From assembly GCF_011075055.1 (NCBI RefSeq), contig NC_058149.1, positions 6,640,449 through 6,704,448 of the forward strand: a DNA stretch of 64,000 nucleotides. Direction: 5' to 3'. A program made the translations under genes and the position numbers. Of the stretch, positions 13,545 to 25,479 are shown in pieces (the stretch's first letter is position 1; each line of letters begins with the position of its first letter). The notes under the pieces were generated by a model, which was given only the letters and a program-made list of their open reading frames with translations, did not search any database and was not told the DNA's origin. Origin of the DNA: Mangifera indica. Lineage: Eukaryota > Streptophyta > Magnoliopsida > Sapindales > Anacardiaceae.

Positions 13545-14255
13545 ATGGATTGGTTCTCTTGGTTATCGAACACCAGCATTGAGCCATCACTAGTATACGA
13601 ATATGGCCTTTCCTTTGCTCGCAATCAGCTCCAGAAGGAGGATTTAACTTGCTTCGACCATGAGTTTCTCCAGAGTATGGGCGTTTCAGTGGCCAAGCAT
13701 AGGCTGGAAATACTAAAGCTTGCCAAGAAGGAAGTTGGAGGAGGTCGTAATACCCTCTCCAGGCTTATTTTGGCGATCAACAATGCCAAGAAAAAGATTG
13801 GCAGGCGGATTCATAAGTGGGTTTTCCATGAAGTTGGATCCACAAAGGCATTTCCGGAGCCAACCCCACCTGCTCGTTACCAAGAGCGATGGAAAGCAGC
13901 ATTGAAAGGCAATTACGAGAGTGGAAAGGAGTTTCAGGCAGAGAGGATGGCAAAATCTGGGCCATTGCCATTGGTGCAAGACAAGTTGGCTGTCACAAAT
14001 GGAAGCTTGAAGCTGTCTGGGCCTCTGAACACTAACATGCAAGACAGATTGCTCTTCACTTACAGGAGCCCAGTATCTTCTGGTCATCTGGATGGACCTA
14101 TATACGCACATAGAAGTCCAAAGTTATCAGGGCATAGACGACCTCCAAGCCCAAGGATTTACACAGACCACGGCAAGAGCAAGGAAAACTTTGGCGCTAA
14201 TTATGATGATCATTCGTTGTGGGCAGCACATTTTCAAGATCTGAGACCTACTTGA
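13545..14255 (+). CDS. SAM-domain-containing protein, single exon
   Basis: An intact 236-aa frame. Residues about 3-62 form a sterile alpha motif domain: an initial WFSWLSNTSIEPSLVYEYGL helix pair, the FDHEFLQSMGVSVAKHRLEI core, and a closing LEILKLAKKE helix. Plants have a small family of short proteins with this N-terminal SAM arrangement, probably used for protein-protein interaction; the partner is unknown. After the domain comes a basic segment (AKKKIGRRIHKW, residues 81-92). The C-terminal half is low-complexity and holds short Ser/Pro/Gly-rich repeats (KLSGPL, RSPVSSGHL, RSPKLSGHR). No signal peptide or membrane segment. The start is the first ATG after several upstream stops, in a favourable AGCAATGG context. 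The function beyond binding is not known. Confidence 0.85.
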   Translation: MDWFSWLSNTSIEPSLVYEYGLSFARNQLQKEDLTCFDHEFLQSMGVSVAKHRLEILKLAKKEVGGGRNTLSRLILAINNAKKKIGRRIHKWVFHEVGSTKAFPEPTPPARYQERWKAALKGNYESGKEFQAERMAKSGPLPLVQDKLAVTNGSLKLSGPLNTNMQDRLLFTYRSPVSSGHLDGPIYAHRSPKLSGHRRPPSPRIYTDHGKSKENFGANYDDHSLWAAHFQDLRPT

Positions 14256-14512
14256 TCCAGTTTTGTCTGAAATTTTAGCAAATTCCCTAGTATTGTTTCT
14301 GAAGCTAAAGATATATATATTAAGATGTAGTTGAAGATATTTCTGGCGTGTTATGCCCAAGGTTGAATGTTGTGAGGTAATGCATTTTCCAGCATGGAAT
14401 TACTGGTGCATCTTTACTAATTATGTGCGGACTGGTCAGTAGCATATAGAAGATGTAGATGATTGAATACTATTGATATTGTCTCGATCTGCATAAAACA
14501 AGTACTTAACGC

Positions 14513-14521
14513 CATGAGGTA
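14513..14521. repeat. 9-bp target-site duplication, left (CATGAGGTA)
   Basis: Exact match to 15,519-15,527, flanking the foldback element. Nine bases is typical of Mutator-like insertions. Confidence 0.85.
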
Positions 14522-15518
14522 GGGAAAAAGACTATGTCCTATCCAAATTTTAGGCCATTTTCAAACTTACACCCATAAGAAATGAACAATCCCTTCTCTC
14601 ACCTATAGTCAAACTGCCGTCCAAAATTTCAGTTAGAAATAGGGGTAAAATCGTCATTTTACCTATAAACTTTACAATTTTATTATTCCCCCCTCCAGGT
14701 TTTAAAAACTAACACATCAACCCATTCTCAAAATTTGAAAAGTTTAGATTTTACCCTTAGGGTTTGTTTCTTTCTCCGGCCACCATCGACGGCCGACGCA
14801 TTCATCGATCTCCCATCTCTGACTACAAAGGACGACGAAAGACGATCATTCGTCACCCAAATCTGGAAGAATAGATGAAGGACAATGCTTCATCATCCTT
14901 CGTCATCGCATCTGGATGACAAGACGATAGATGAAGGACGACGAAGCGTTGTTCTTCGTCGTCTGGGTGGTGCGAGAGATCTCTTCGTCGCATCATTCGC
15001 CCCCATTTTTTAACTTCATTTTCCGATGTCGTCTCTAGCCTCCTCCTTCTCTTGGTGAGACGGCGGTGGTGTGCTCTTCGTTACACCGTGTGACGAGGAG
15101 ATGGAGATCTCTTTATCGCACCACCGTCGTTGTACTAGGAGAAGGAGGAGGTCGGAGACGATGTCGGAAGATGAAGTTGAAGAATAAGAGTAAAACTGTT
15201 ATTTTTGAAAGTTATAGGGGGGGGCGACTGAGTTTTAAAAAATATGAAAATCGTAGGTTTGGGGGTGAAAATGTTACTTTTCAAAGTTTAAAAACTTTAG
15301 GTAAAGTGAAATGTTAGTTTCTAAAACCTTGGGGGGGTGCAGAAAATAATAAACTTTATAACTTTTTAATATAAACAGTAAAATGACTATTTTACCTTTT
15401 CCTTTAACCAAAAAAATTAACAAAAGTTTGACTATAAGTGGGAAAAGGGGTTTTTCATCTCTCATGGGTGTAAGTTTGAGAATGGCCTAAAATTTGGGTG
15501 GGAAATAGTCTTTTTCTC
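14522..15518. mobile_element. Non-autonomous foldback (MULE-like) TIR element
   Basis: 997 bp bounded by CATGAGGTA on both sides. The left end GGGAAAAAGACTAT is matched in inverse by the right end (reverse complement GAGAAAAAGACTAT). The inverted similarity continues for roughly 200 bp, for example CCAAATTTTAGGCCATTTTC against its inverse near 15,475-15,500. The centre (about 14,780-15,180) is richer in G+C and full of CGTCGT/ACGACG-type repeats. The open frame at 15,066-15,317 shows no family and is not called a gene. The 9-bp duplication and long TIRs fit a non-autonomous Mutator-like element. It sits about 260 bp downstream of the SAM-domain gene. Confidence 0.85.
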
Positions 15519-15527
15519 CATGAGGTA

Positions 15528-16330
15528 TTATCCATTTTAGACTTCATTACCCTCACGATTTTGCTTTTAAAAGTGGGAGAGGATAAGTTTATATTGACCC
15601 AAAACCCTCAGTGGTATAGTATTATTGCTATTAGCAAATACAATCCTAAGAAGGTAGATGTTCATGCTTTCCATATCCTTTCTTTTCAATGATCTAACAA
15701 TGCAAATTTTTACTACTATAAAACCATATTCTGTAAATGGTGACTGATTTCTGAGTTTACAAATATCTAACTAGATAGCCAAGAATGTTCCTTAACAATG
15801 TTACATTTTACACACACATATATTCTTTTATTTTCTGTACACCTCTGTCTTATTTTTGAGCACCGAACAAGAAGCAGTTGCAGAGCATGCTTCAGATATA
15901 TATCATGACCATTACATAAAAGCTATTATTAGATCACAAACATATTCTACAAAGATATATCTATACACACACACACACACACATGTTATAGCAATGGCAC
16001 ACACTAAAATATTAACTTGTTGATTATATCAGTTTTAACATAATACTAACAAGGATATTATGCATAGATTAGACCTAGATGTCTGCTGAGTTCATGTTTA
16101 GCCCTTCATCAGAACTGCAATGCTAATGGGTACCTATAATACGATGTACTCCAACAAAATAGCTTATAAAGAAGTTTTTTAGCTTCCATGATCCACTTAT
16201 ATCTTCTCAGTTCTTTCAGCTTTGAGTCAACCTGAAGGAACACCAAGAATAAAGCATTTGGTCAACAACCTTATTCTAACATTTAAGATGGTCCTAAACT
16301 ACAGGTATCAAACAGAACCGAGAAGGTGAT
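15528..16330. other. Intergenic, no gene
   Basis: AT-rich with no recognised coding sequence. A (CA)n microsatellite occupies 15,965-15,983. Confidence 0.5.
15965..15983. repeat. (CA)n microsatellite
   Basis: Nine AC dinucleotides plus one base, in intergenic DNA. Confidence 0.9.
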
Positions 16331-17575
16331 TCAGAAGCAATTGGGATTGAGTAGATTTGTTCCATGTTGCTGCTTTACTGCCTCGTTATCATATAAATAC
16401 CCTACTAGGAGGCCAAAGAAAAGAAATGTAGCAAAAGGATTCCCCAATGACATGAAGTTATAGAACAAGTCGAAATGTCTTAAGCCGAAAAGCTTAGAGA
16501 CAGTCTGAATCATAATAAAGAATTAAACATCATAAAAGATCTCAATTAATGCAATTGCAGCAAAAAGAGTACCTTCAATAGCAAAACAATAAGTTGATAC
16601 GTATTTATCATGATTACTTGAGAGCAAGTCATCTAGATTGTAGGAGGAATTGCTTTTGACCTGCTAGCAACCAAAACAGAGATAAATTTATCATGAACAC
16701 AAAATAAAAAAGAAATAACAAAGATTGTCATAATGTGCTATGTGTGTAGGGTGCCTCCCGAATTAAATTCAACTAACGATGACAAGGGTCCGATCATCCT
16801 GCTATACAAAAATCAGAGAAAGACAATGAGCTGAATTAACAAGTGTCATGGGGTATGCTCAAAATGAAAATGGAATGATAGGCCAACTCTGTATTTTCAA
16901 TGTTTAAGCCATAAAATTTAGAATAGGAGATCATTTCAATAGTGCATAGCTCAAATATTGAACTTTGTGGAAGTTCGAAGCCATTTACTTACCTCTTATC
17001 TTTTCATCTCATACTTTTCTGACAAACTTTTGCTACTTAAGCCAAGGACCTGAAGGAAGGGCTAATATACTGATTATGCATTAGCTCCATAAATTGAGCA
17101 ATCCAATGACCCAATTGTTTGGTCAACTATCTGTGATTTGCTTGTTCTCTTTCGGAAAAATGTCATCTTTACAAGAATAGCTAGAGAACCATAAAGAAGG
17201 ATGATCATTATAGTAAGACAAGCATAAGACATTGAGGCACATAAATGAAACATATGGTCAAATACTACAGTTGCTAGAATAAAGAAGCCAAGCACAACAC
17301 TTGCTATTAGGTTGAGAAGGAAGTGTCCATGCTCTACCGAGTCTTCATTAGAAGCAAGAGCACAAGGCCTAACAAAATACATCATCATGAAACATAGAAT
17401 AGGAAACCCCAGTGCAAGGAACAACAATAACATAAATTTTAGAAAATACAGCAATACTGAACCTCTCAGTAACTTTTGAAAATTCCAGCGACAATGCCTC
17501 AACTAAAAAGGAGGTTTCTCATGTTGGTTATAAGCACAGTTGTGCACAGCCAATTAAGCACCGTTGTTGGCAGCA
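16331..17575 (-). pseudogene. Broken NFD4/nodulin-like MFS transporter
   Basis: Intact relatives are 12-helix membrane proteins of the nodulin-like/major facilitator group (NUCLEAR FUSION DEFECTIVE 4-like). Here the right part (17,074-17,502) gives family blocks such as LFLALGFPILCFMMMYFVRP and EDSVEHGHFLLNLIASVVLG. The left part (16,331-16,513) gives KLFGLRHFDLFYNFMSLGNP and GYLYDNEAVKQQ, which belong to the C-terminal half of the family. Between them, TLFAAIALIEIFYDV is followed by TAA where the family has Gln, and PPTI is followed by TAG where it has Trp. Near 17,500-17,560 the NMRNLLFS block is followed by TGA and then a frameshift. The usual N-terminal third is missing and the reading stops right after NPNCF. 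This is a disabled copy; I see no restoring splice pattern. Confidence 0.8.
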
Positions 17576-17823
17576 ACACAAAGTGCAATCCATAACTATG
17601 AATTTACAAAGGAAAGATCATTTATAATCATAATTATAATTGTATCTCATAGTAGAAATTTTCCGCTAGCTTTATTATAGAACCTAAAATAACTTTTGCC
17701 AACACCCACATCTCCACATATATGATTTTCAAAGTAGCTTATGGTAAAATAAATCTGAAATAAACAAGTTTTTTTTAAAAGAAAAAAAAGTAGAATAAAC
17801 ATCAAAGATTCATACCTTTGATG

Positions 17824-18826
17824 TGTTAGTATAATAACATCAATTATAGCATGATTTTAGTCATCAATCATAGAATAATTTTAGTCATTAATAAGCATAA
17901 TTCCAACAATCAATCATAACATAATTTCAATAATTAATTAATATTCATACCTTGTATATATATTTTTCTTCTTGTATATAAATACCCCTTTGTACAAACT
18001 TTTACCCATGAAATGAAATACAAAGCAATATTTTCTATGGCTAACATGATATCAAATATGCAATGCACATTTTGCCTTTGTATTAGAGCATTTAGTTTTT
18101 TTTTTTTTTATTTTCTTAAAATTTTCCTTTTTTTTCTTTGTTCTGTCGTGTACAGTGTTTTGTCACTATAACTCACCAATTTTCAGTTTTTTTATTGCTC
18201 TGTTGTGCATAATGTTTTGTCACTTTGATTCATAGGTTTCTAGTTATTTTTCTTTTCTCTATAGTGCACAGTATTCTATAACTGTCACTCATCGGTGTGC
18301 CTCGTTCTCATGCCCTACCTCTCATACAACTCGATCAGTCAACCGTTGATTTGCCCGCTTTCATCATTGTTAGTCACCCCTAAATCTATTTCCTTATACT
18401 TTTGATATCTATAACAATCCATCCATCAATCAAAAGATATTGTATATGCCATCATCCAACTCACTCAATTTGTTCTAATGACCAAACTGTGGATATCTTC
18501 ACCAAGTCACATTTTTCAATTCGTTTTTATGATCTTATTTCCAAACTCAAGTTGGTCCCTACTTTACCACCTTAAGTTTGAGGGGGTGTGTTAACATAAT
18601 AACATCAATCATAACATGATTTCATCCATCAATTAACGTAATTCTGGCAACTAATTAGCATTATTTCAGTCATCAATCACAACATAATTTTAGCCATCAA
18701 TCAACATAATTTAAACAATCAATCAACATTCATATCTTATATATTTCTTCTTATATATAAATACTCCTTTGTACAAACTTTTACTCATAAAATGAAATAC
18801 AAAGTAATATTTTCTATTGCTTAACA
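17824..18826 (+). mobile_element. Internally deleted Ty1/copia element with two LTRs
   Basis: LTRs at 17,824-18,046 (223 bp) and about 18,589-18,826 (238 bp) start TGTTAGTATAATAACATC / TGTTAACATAATAACATC and end GGCTAACA / GCTTAACA. The first is followed by a degenerate primer site (TGATATCAAA, 18,047). The second is preceded by the copia-type polypurine tract AAGTTTGAGGGGG. The ~540-bp interior keeps only the end of pol: a region around 18,480-18,570 resembles the terminal RNase H tail of copia polyproteins, with stops. No convincing target duplication was found (TGATG left, TCAGA right). Confidence 0.75.
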
Positions 18827-18849
18827 TCAGATATTCTTTACTTTTATCT

Positions 18850-19320
18850 CACACATCTACCATTGCACATAGAACTGAACTTATAGTTCAGAAAGCAACT
18901 CCTACCCATCAAATTACAAGTATAATTAAAATTACACACATCAATACCGATTGTCCATATTCGATAAGGTACTATGACACTTTAGTTTGTTTCCTCCACT
19001 AATTAAGTCACATTTTCGTGAAAGCTTATCCAGTTGGTGGCTTTTCAAGAATTGGTATCCAAACTTAAGATTGTTTTAGTGCAACCCTTTTAGTTTGAAA
19101 GAATGTTACAATATTAGTTGTATTGCTCTAATTTAGTGTTACAATTAGCCCTAATTTAGAATATTGATTTTATTTCTTATTTTGTATATTTCTTTAGGCT
19201 ATAAATATTAGGTTGCATTGCATATTAATGTAAACTCAAAAATACAAACATACAATATTTCTTTCTTATTCAATCTCTATTATCAAAATTATCAAAAACT
19301 AATCACTAGCAACTTACCCA
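18850..19320 (+). mobile_element. Second copia 3' end: pol tail plus LTR fragment
   Basis: The sequence around 19,020-19,100 translates to a degenerate copia C-terminal tail (LPVGGFQELVSKL-like in one frame, with breaks). It is followed by TGTTACAATATTAGTTG, the likely start of a 3' LTR with a TATA-like region near 19,200. No matching 5' LTR was found, so this is a truncated element abutting the previous one. Confidence 0.5.
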
Positions 19321-19539
19321 CACATATACAAAATTGCAACCTCCTCATCTTGATTTTATTTCAATCCAACTTCAAAACACATCATCCCCATTCTATACCC
19401 ACTATAATATACCTCAAAATCACCTTAATATTGAAGAATTGATAAATAAAGAGATTGAAATTAAGAGCAAAAATCCCTACCCTAAGAAATTTTCAAATAT
19501 TGAACTCACATTCACTTAAATTTTTGAAAAATATAAAAA

Positions 19540-20271
19540 AAAAAAAAAACAATGTAATCAAATGCTTGCTTACTTAGAGTAAGATGAATGTGTCATTAAA
19601 TGTCTAAGTAAACTTTAATAGAAATTGTGGATGGAGTTAAAGGAGTAGTGGCTTGGGTTTCGTATGGTAGAGATGAGATGAGGGTATAATAAGTTATCCA
19701 TATAGTGTTTATCAATAACATATAAACCCCCTAAAAAGGTTATTTTAATTAATTATCTTAATTTAATAATTAATTTTTTTCAATGATCAATGGTTGATTT
19801 CTATTAGAGTTTAAATTAAAAACTGAGAAAGGTAATTTGATAACATGGCAAACCCTTAGTTTATAATTAATTTAGATAATTTTTTATTATCAAAAATAAA
19901 ATATCAATATAAATATAAATTATTTAGAAGATTATTAGATATAAATAATTATTATTATATTTAATAAATAATAAAAAATAATTAAAATATTATTTTTTTA
20001 AGTATTATGGTATATAATTATTACAAAATATTTTTTATTTTATATATTATATTAATTAAAAATAAAATTATTTTTTAAAATTAATATAATTATAATAAAA
20101 CCAACACCAACTTCCTAGTCTTTTAATTTTGTTGGTAATCATATTACCAAATTACGGGAGGCATATGGTTTTCTTTCACCCTTAATTATTTGAATTTGAA
20201 GTTACGATTCAATCGACTCCACAGCCTAAATATTCATCTTCCTCCGTCTTCTTTCATTCTTTCTGCCAAAA
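19540..20271. other. AT-rich upstream region of the PRCC-like gene
   Basis: Very AT-rich with no coding sequence. The last ~100 bases, rich in CTTC and TTCC, probably include the 5' UTR. No specific regulatory site can be supported. Confidence 0.4.
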
Positions 20272-23175
20272 ATGGATTCTTTGTTAGCCAACTACGCTTC
20301 TTCAGACGACGACGAAGAGCAACCACAACAACAAACCACGTCCTCCTTCGTTTCAACTCTTCCCAAACCTAATTCTTCCTCTCTCTTCATTTCTCTCCCC
20401 CAACCCCACAAAAACCCCATCTCCAAAACCCCAATTCCACCCAAACCCACTTCTGATTCCGGCAATTCCTCCTTTTTCTCTTCACTTCCGCAACCCAAAT
20501 CTCTGAACTCACAACCGCCCGAAAAATTTACCAAAAGGGTTGTGCGAATCATCCCTACGATTAAGTCAAACGATTTTGATGAAGACGACGAAGATGAAGA
20601 AGAGGAGAAACAACGAAAGAAGCGGAAAGAGTCCCAAATCTTGAATCGAGATTCTTCAGTGAAGTCTTTTTTGTCGAGCATTCCGGCTCCCAAGAGTTCT
20701 GCAACATTGGGGGTTCTTCATGCTAATCAGGGTTCTGGACGAAGATCCATTATCGAAACGGAAGCTCCTGCTGCAAGTTCAAGCGGTTTAGATTCTATGA
20801 ATGAATCGAGTGCGAAAAGAAATGAGGTTAGTTATGCGAGTTATGAATTGAGTACTGATCAAAATGAAATAGATTATGCAAATCAGTATCCAAGTGCAGG
20901 AAATTGTGCGAGTAATGAAATTGTTAGTGATCATAATACTGTAGATTATCCAAATCATTATCAAAATGAAGAAAACTATGCGAGTGGTAATGTAGGTAGT
21001 GATCAGAATGTAGGAAATTACGAGAATTGTGTTGGTTATGAATCTGGTATTGACCCGAATGTGCATGGTATCCATGATTCGAGCTATGTGAATTATGGGA
21101 GTGATAATGGCCTCGAAGATTACAGGCAATTTGGGTTGGGGGCAATGGTGCAACAGACAGATGGTTTTAGAGTGCCAAGGAAGAGAGCTAAAAATGAGAT
21201 TCCAATTGAGATAGTTGAGGTAAAGCAAGAGGAGTTGATGAAGGATCGGCCACGTGAGGACCAGGTCAAGTTAACTGGAAAAGCATTTGGACCTTCTTAT
21301 CTGGTAATTGCCATGAGGTCTATTGTGTTTATCTTTAGTTTCATCGTTAATTTGGCTTGAGTTGATTATGGTGTTTGATTTTGTTTGTCGATTTTTATGG
21401 GTGAATACTAATGCTACTACTGTTCACTTTTTTAAATTCATCAGTGAATTTTTTATATTATATAGCAGAACAATAGTTTCTTGAATTTAGGTCAATGGCA
21501 TACTACTACACTTGTTAGATATGTTTGTGCAAAAGATTGTCAGGTTTTTTAATTTTAAGCTAGTAAGTTTGATGGATAGAATCATGTAATGTAGATAAAA
21601 CTAGAATGATGATATAATTTAAAGGAACTACTATTGATAGACAGGAATGGTGAATTATTTTTCTCCTAATTGATTTATTGAAGTATTTGGGGAATGCAAA
21701 AACATGTTGTAATTGTGAGATCATTCATCTTTGCTATGAGAAAAAAAATTCATTGTTTAGATTATATGAAATATAGTCAACCATTGGCTGTTGTATGGAA
21801 CACAATAATGATGGCTATTCTATTTAACGTGAGAACTTGGTTATGATTTTGAGTTTTTATTCTTAATCCCAAGGGTTGGGTTGCGTGGTTAAGATCTTTG
21901 GTTTCAGTCAAGAGGTTATAGACAAGTCACTCAACTCCAGTGGTGGCCAACTGTGCACAATTCATGTAATATGGTTTGAATCTTTTCATGGGAAATCATT
22001 GTCTTTATTACTAAGCTTTCAAAAGTTTATTATGATAATGTTGAATTTGTCTTATTTTGTGAAAGAAAGGTACAGAGCACACAATAAGTTTAAATATTGT
22101 TTCTTCTCTAAAAACGATAAATTTTCTAAAACCAAATAGCAAACATGAAATTAAAATATTGTTTTCTTAGTGAAGCTTAAAAACAGTGTCAATAGGTCAA
22201 ATAAACTCTAGGCTTATAATTACAGTTTCAAACTTTCAATAATGAAAGAACTATTGGCAAAGATGTTTCAACAACATGTGAAAAGAATGGGCTTGGAATG
22301 TAGTCAATTAGAGTTATGGATCGCATAGTTATTTTATAATTGTTTGATGTTTTAAATCCAATATTTATTTTTTAATGTTATATTGCATACATGAATGAAA
22401 TTGATGAATGACAACAGGTTTGGTTATGACAAAAGCCATATTGGAGCTTTTTGTTTGTAGATCAAGTTAAATTGATTGCCAGTTTTGTAAACTTAAAATA
22501 AAAATATGTTACATTACTGAAATCAGTTGTCACTTTTTGTGTTAGGATTTGCATGAATAGGTCTTTGAATAAAAGAAAGTAGGAAAAACATTTATGTAGT
22601 GAAGCTAGGTAATATTTAAAACTAGTATTGAAACTTTAAAATGTAACATTTGACTATAGTAATATGTGACTTTGATATTATTGCAATTTACCTAATGAAA
22701 CTGAATGGTTCATAGTTGGATATTTGGGTTGAAACATTGAATTAAAGATGGTATCATGATTTTATAAAATAAGAGAGATAGATGGGTACAACATTCACTA
22801 GTTCAAGTGCTGAATCGTGTTCATGGCCTTTGGAAGGAATTATTATTGTACCAAGTTCAATCCTCAAGGAATGAATAATAATTTACATTATTAGAAATAA
22901 GTACTTCAAAGAGTTGTTCTATAAGCAACATGCTGAATCTGTATATTTTTTGTGTTTATTTGTACCTGGAATATTGATTTATAAATTTATGTATTGTTTG
23001 GTGTATTTCTCTGCAGCCTGTTTCAACAAAGGGGAAGCCTTCAAAGCTGCACAAGAGGAAGCATCAAATTGGTTCATTGTATTTTGATATGAAGCAGAAC
23101 GAAATGGAACTAGCAGAACGGCGAGCAAGAGGACTTCAGACTAAATCACAAACACAAGGCAAATATGGATGGTGA
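20272..23175 (+). CDS. PRCC-like nuclear protein (two exons)
   Basis: Exon 1 is 20,272-21,303 and exon 2 is 23,017-23,175. The 1,713-bp phase-0 intron has GTAATT at its donor and CTCTGCAG at its acceptor. The joined protein is 396 aa. The N-terminus MDSLLANYASSDDDEE matches the start of the PRCC family (proline-rich protein first known from a human renal carcinoma translocation, linked to splicing and mitotic checkpoint control). Residues ~50-85 are Pro/Ser-rich. Residues 102-120 are an acidic stretch followed by basic KKRKE. Residues ~185-280 form a Tyr/Asn-rich repetitive tract (SYASYE, DYANQY, NYENCV). The conserved C-terminal block lies mainly in exon 2 and ends QTQGKYGW, where animal PRCC ends QTQAKYGF. 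Without splicing, the frame would stop at 21,360 and lose that block. No signal peptide or membrane helix; a nuclear location is inferred. Confidence 0.9.
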
Positions 23176-23599
23176 AAATAAAGATGATTTTTTCCTGTCT
23201 TTTGTAATTGAAAACAGTGGCAACATCAGCCTTTGTAAAACACTAGTTTTTTGTCTTGTAGTTTGTCCGGAAGTACATTTTCCTCCATATCGTTATACCT
23301 GTGACCTACAATGCCAAATTTATTTTTGCTCCAGAGAATTTATTATTCTGAAGTTTTTCAATGGAAATTATTGCAATATAATAACAAATTTATTATTGAA
23401 TTATATTTGGATACTAAACATAAAGCATAAGCTAATATACTTCTTTGTAATACCATTCGTACAAATCATTCTGGAGGGAGCCCCTTTTACCATTCAGTAT
23501 GATAAACAATGTTTTAATGAAGGTATTCAACCTTCACACCAGTAAGCACACAATTTACATAAAACAAATATCCTGAACAAAAATGGAATTCTATAGAGC

Positions 23600-24110
23600 A
23601 GAATGGTTTCTCATCTTTGTGAATTTGATCGACTGTAGTTTCACCTTTGCCCCGGGAGCTTTAAAAGACTCTTCTACTTTTACAACATCTTCCACAACCT
23701 CTTGCTCAGTGGTGGTTCTAAATCTTCTAAAACTGCAGTCGTCTGGGTTTTCAATTTTTCCACACCAACCATTCCATGATTCCTTTCATTCATTTAAATA
23801 TCTTCCTCAATTTCTTCTGCAGAAGATGAGTCACTTCTGTCTGATTCATTTTCATATATTTTAGAAGGCATTTTTCCAACACATGTCTGTGTTCTTCAGG
23901 TTTGGTTGACAATTGTTTTCATTTTCTTTGTGCTTCCACCAGCAGGCTCCTCTTTTGCTTTTGCCTTCCCTCTTTGGCAAGCACAGTATTCTTCTACTTT
24001 CTGAAGCAACTTTGCTTCCTCTCTGTTTTCAGTCTCCACCAGGGGAAGATGGCGTATTCTGGGTTTCCATAGTTTTCAATTCAGAAGAGGCTTCTTTCAT
24101 AACTTAGACT
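23600..24110 (-). pseudogene. Decayed coding-like sequence, family unknown
   Basis: Minus-strand translation gives protein-like segments split over frames: ESDRSDSSSAEE (near 23,825-23,860), EQEVVEDVVKVEESFKAPGA (near 23,650-23,715), and Lys-rich stretches around 23,930-23,970. They look like an acidic/lysine-rich nuclear protein, but stops and frame changes separate them. I do not recognise the family. It lies just downstream of, and converges on, the PRCC-like gene. Confidence 0.35.
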
Positions 24111-25130
24111 TGTTGAATTTAAAAAAGGAGACATCAATGACATAGTTGTCAAAAACATATTATTTCAGAACAATCACTATTCTGAACATTATTTACCCTA
24201 TATCTAACAAACATTGCCATCTTTGTGGCCATTACTGGGAAAATGCAGGAGGAACACTGGCCAAGCTGTGCATACAAAGCATGCAAATAAATGGAACATT
24301 CTAAAGCTTCATATTAACAGACCAACTATTGTACTATATTTTATGATTGACCACTGTGCATTAGCATTCTGAATGTCCATTTTCTTACTGACCCGTCACT
24401 AAACATATCAGACTGCAATAATAAAGAGAAATTTGCTGCTAATTTAAAACCCTGACAGGGAGAAATGGAAAAGGAAACATGCGAAGGAACAGGGATTTCA
24501 AATACTAAATGCTACAATCTTCACAATCTCAACCCTGAAATCAAGTTAAACATGTAACTTAAATTAATTTCATCAAGGTCTTCACAGAGACCATACAAAC
24601 CCAAAAGGAAACTGAAACAAGCAAATGATTCCCTGAGCAATGAAAACAAAGAAAATTTCTAAAACTTAATAAGAAAAAATAACATCCCTAGAATAATGAA
24701 TTATACCATGAAGCACATATATTAAGACATATAAGTCCTAGATTGTACATCTAATTGTTAGCATAGGAATATAATCCCTCACAACAATCTCAATCAACAC
24801 CATTATTGTGGTAATAGTTTCATCATTACCCAAGTGAATGAACGACTATTTAGTAGAGGCTCTGAGTGTCTATAATTCAGGACATTTCAAGGTGGAAATT
24901 GTATAAAATAGCTTTAATTTAGACACAGAGCATCTATAAAACATATAAGAAAATATATAGTCAAAAAAATTAATAATTTCATCGGTTAGGTTACTCTCTT
25001 GTGCTACAACTGAAGCAAAAAATTGCTATTTTATTTTCCCTCACTGAGCCTGGAAATCCCCGGAATTTTCTTATGTGTCACTAAGTTTTCAACTGATTAG
25101 TATTACTACCTTGCATCAATACTAGTCAAG
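24111..25130. other. Intergenic, nothing recognised
   Basis: AT-rich, no coding signal above background and no repeat pair found within the window. Confidence 0.4.
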
Positions 25131-25149
25131 ATACATGAACTATAATATT

Positions 25150-25240
25150 TCCATGTGGCTCCAAGAGGAGTTGAATTCCTGACCTCGGGGTTAAACTAAA
25201 GGCCTCTAACAACTCAATCCAACTTGAAATTAGCATGAAT
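25150..25240 (-). repeat. tRNA-derived SINE-like fragment
   Basis: The minus strand reads GGATTGAGTTGTTAGAGG followed ~20 bp later by GAGGTCAGGAATTCAACTCC. These resemble the A box and B box of the internal RNA polymerase III promoter of plant SINEs. No poly-A/T tail or target duplication was identified. Confidence 0.35.
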
Positions 25241-25479
25241 TCAATTCTTGTAATCAGTAGTAGGTTATTAAACAGTTATAATCAATTTATGGGCCCAAAT
25301 TCCTGAGCATGCAGAAGAACAAATAAAGAACTGTACCGTTTTTATGAGAGAATCAAAGTTTACATCAGTTCCTCGTACTGGCAAGATAACTAAACGGGTA
25401 GCATTCACAAGATTGTTGCAAACTTTGCCACCACGCAAGGAAACTTGGAGCTTAATTCTCCGCAGGGCAAGTCCCAACA

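Noticed and set aside
15066..15317. 83-codon open frame
   Set aside because: Lies inside the foldback element core, where CGTCGT repeats keep frames open; no family.
15590..15660. Possible tRNA gene around CCTCAGTGGTATAGTATTATTG
   Set aside because: The segment cannot be folded into a full cloverleaf and lacks a B-box; no true tRNA gene was found in the window.
17824..18826. CRISPR-like or tandem array from the recurring ATCAATCATAAC words
   Set aside because: The words are imperfect repeats inside LTRs of a eukaryotic element; no regular spacers and no cas genes.
20292..20693. 133-codon minus-strand open frame with Ser runs
   Set aside because: Antisense shadow of the acidic and Ser-rich part of the PRCC-like exon.
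20788..21228. 146-codon minus-strand open frame
   Set aside because: Antisense of the Tyr/Asn-rich repeat region of the PRCC-like exon.
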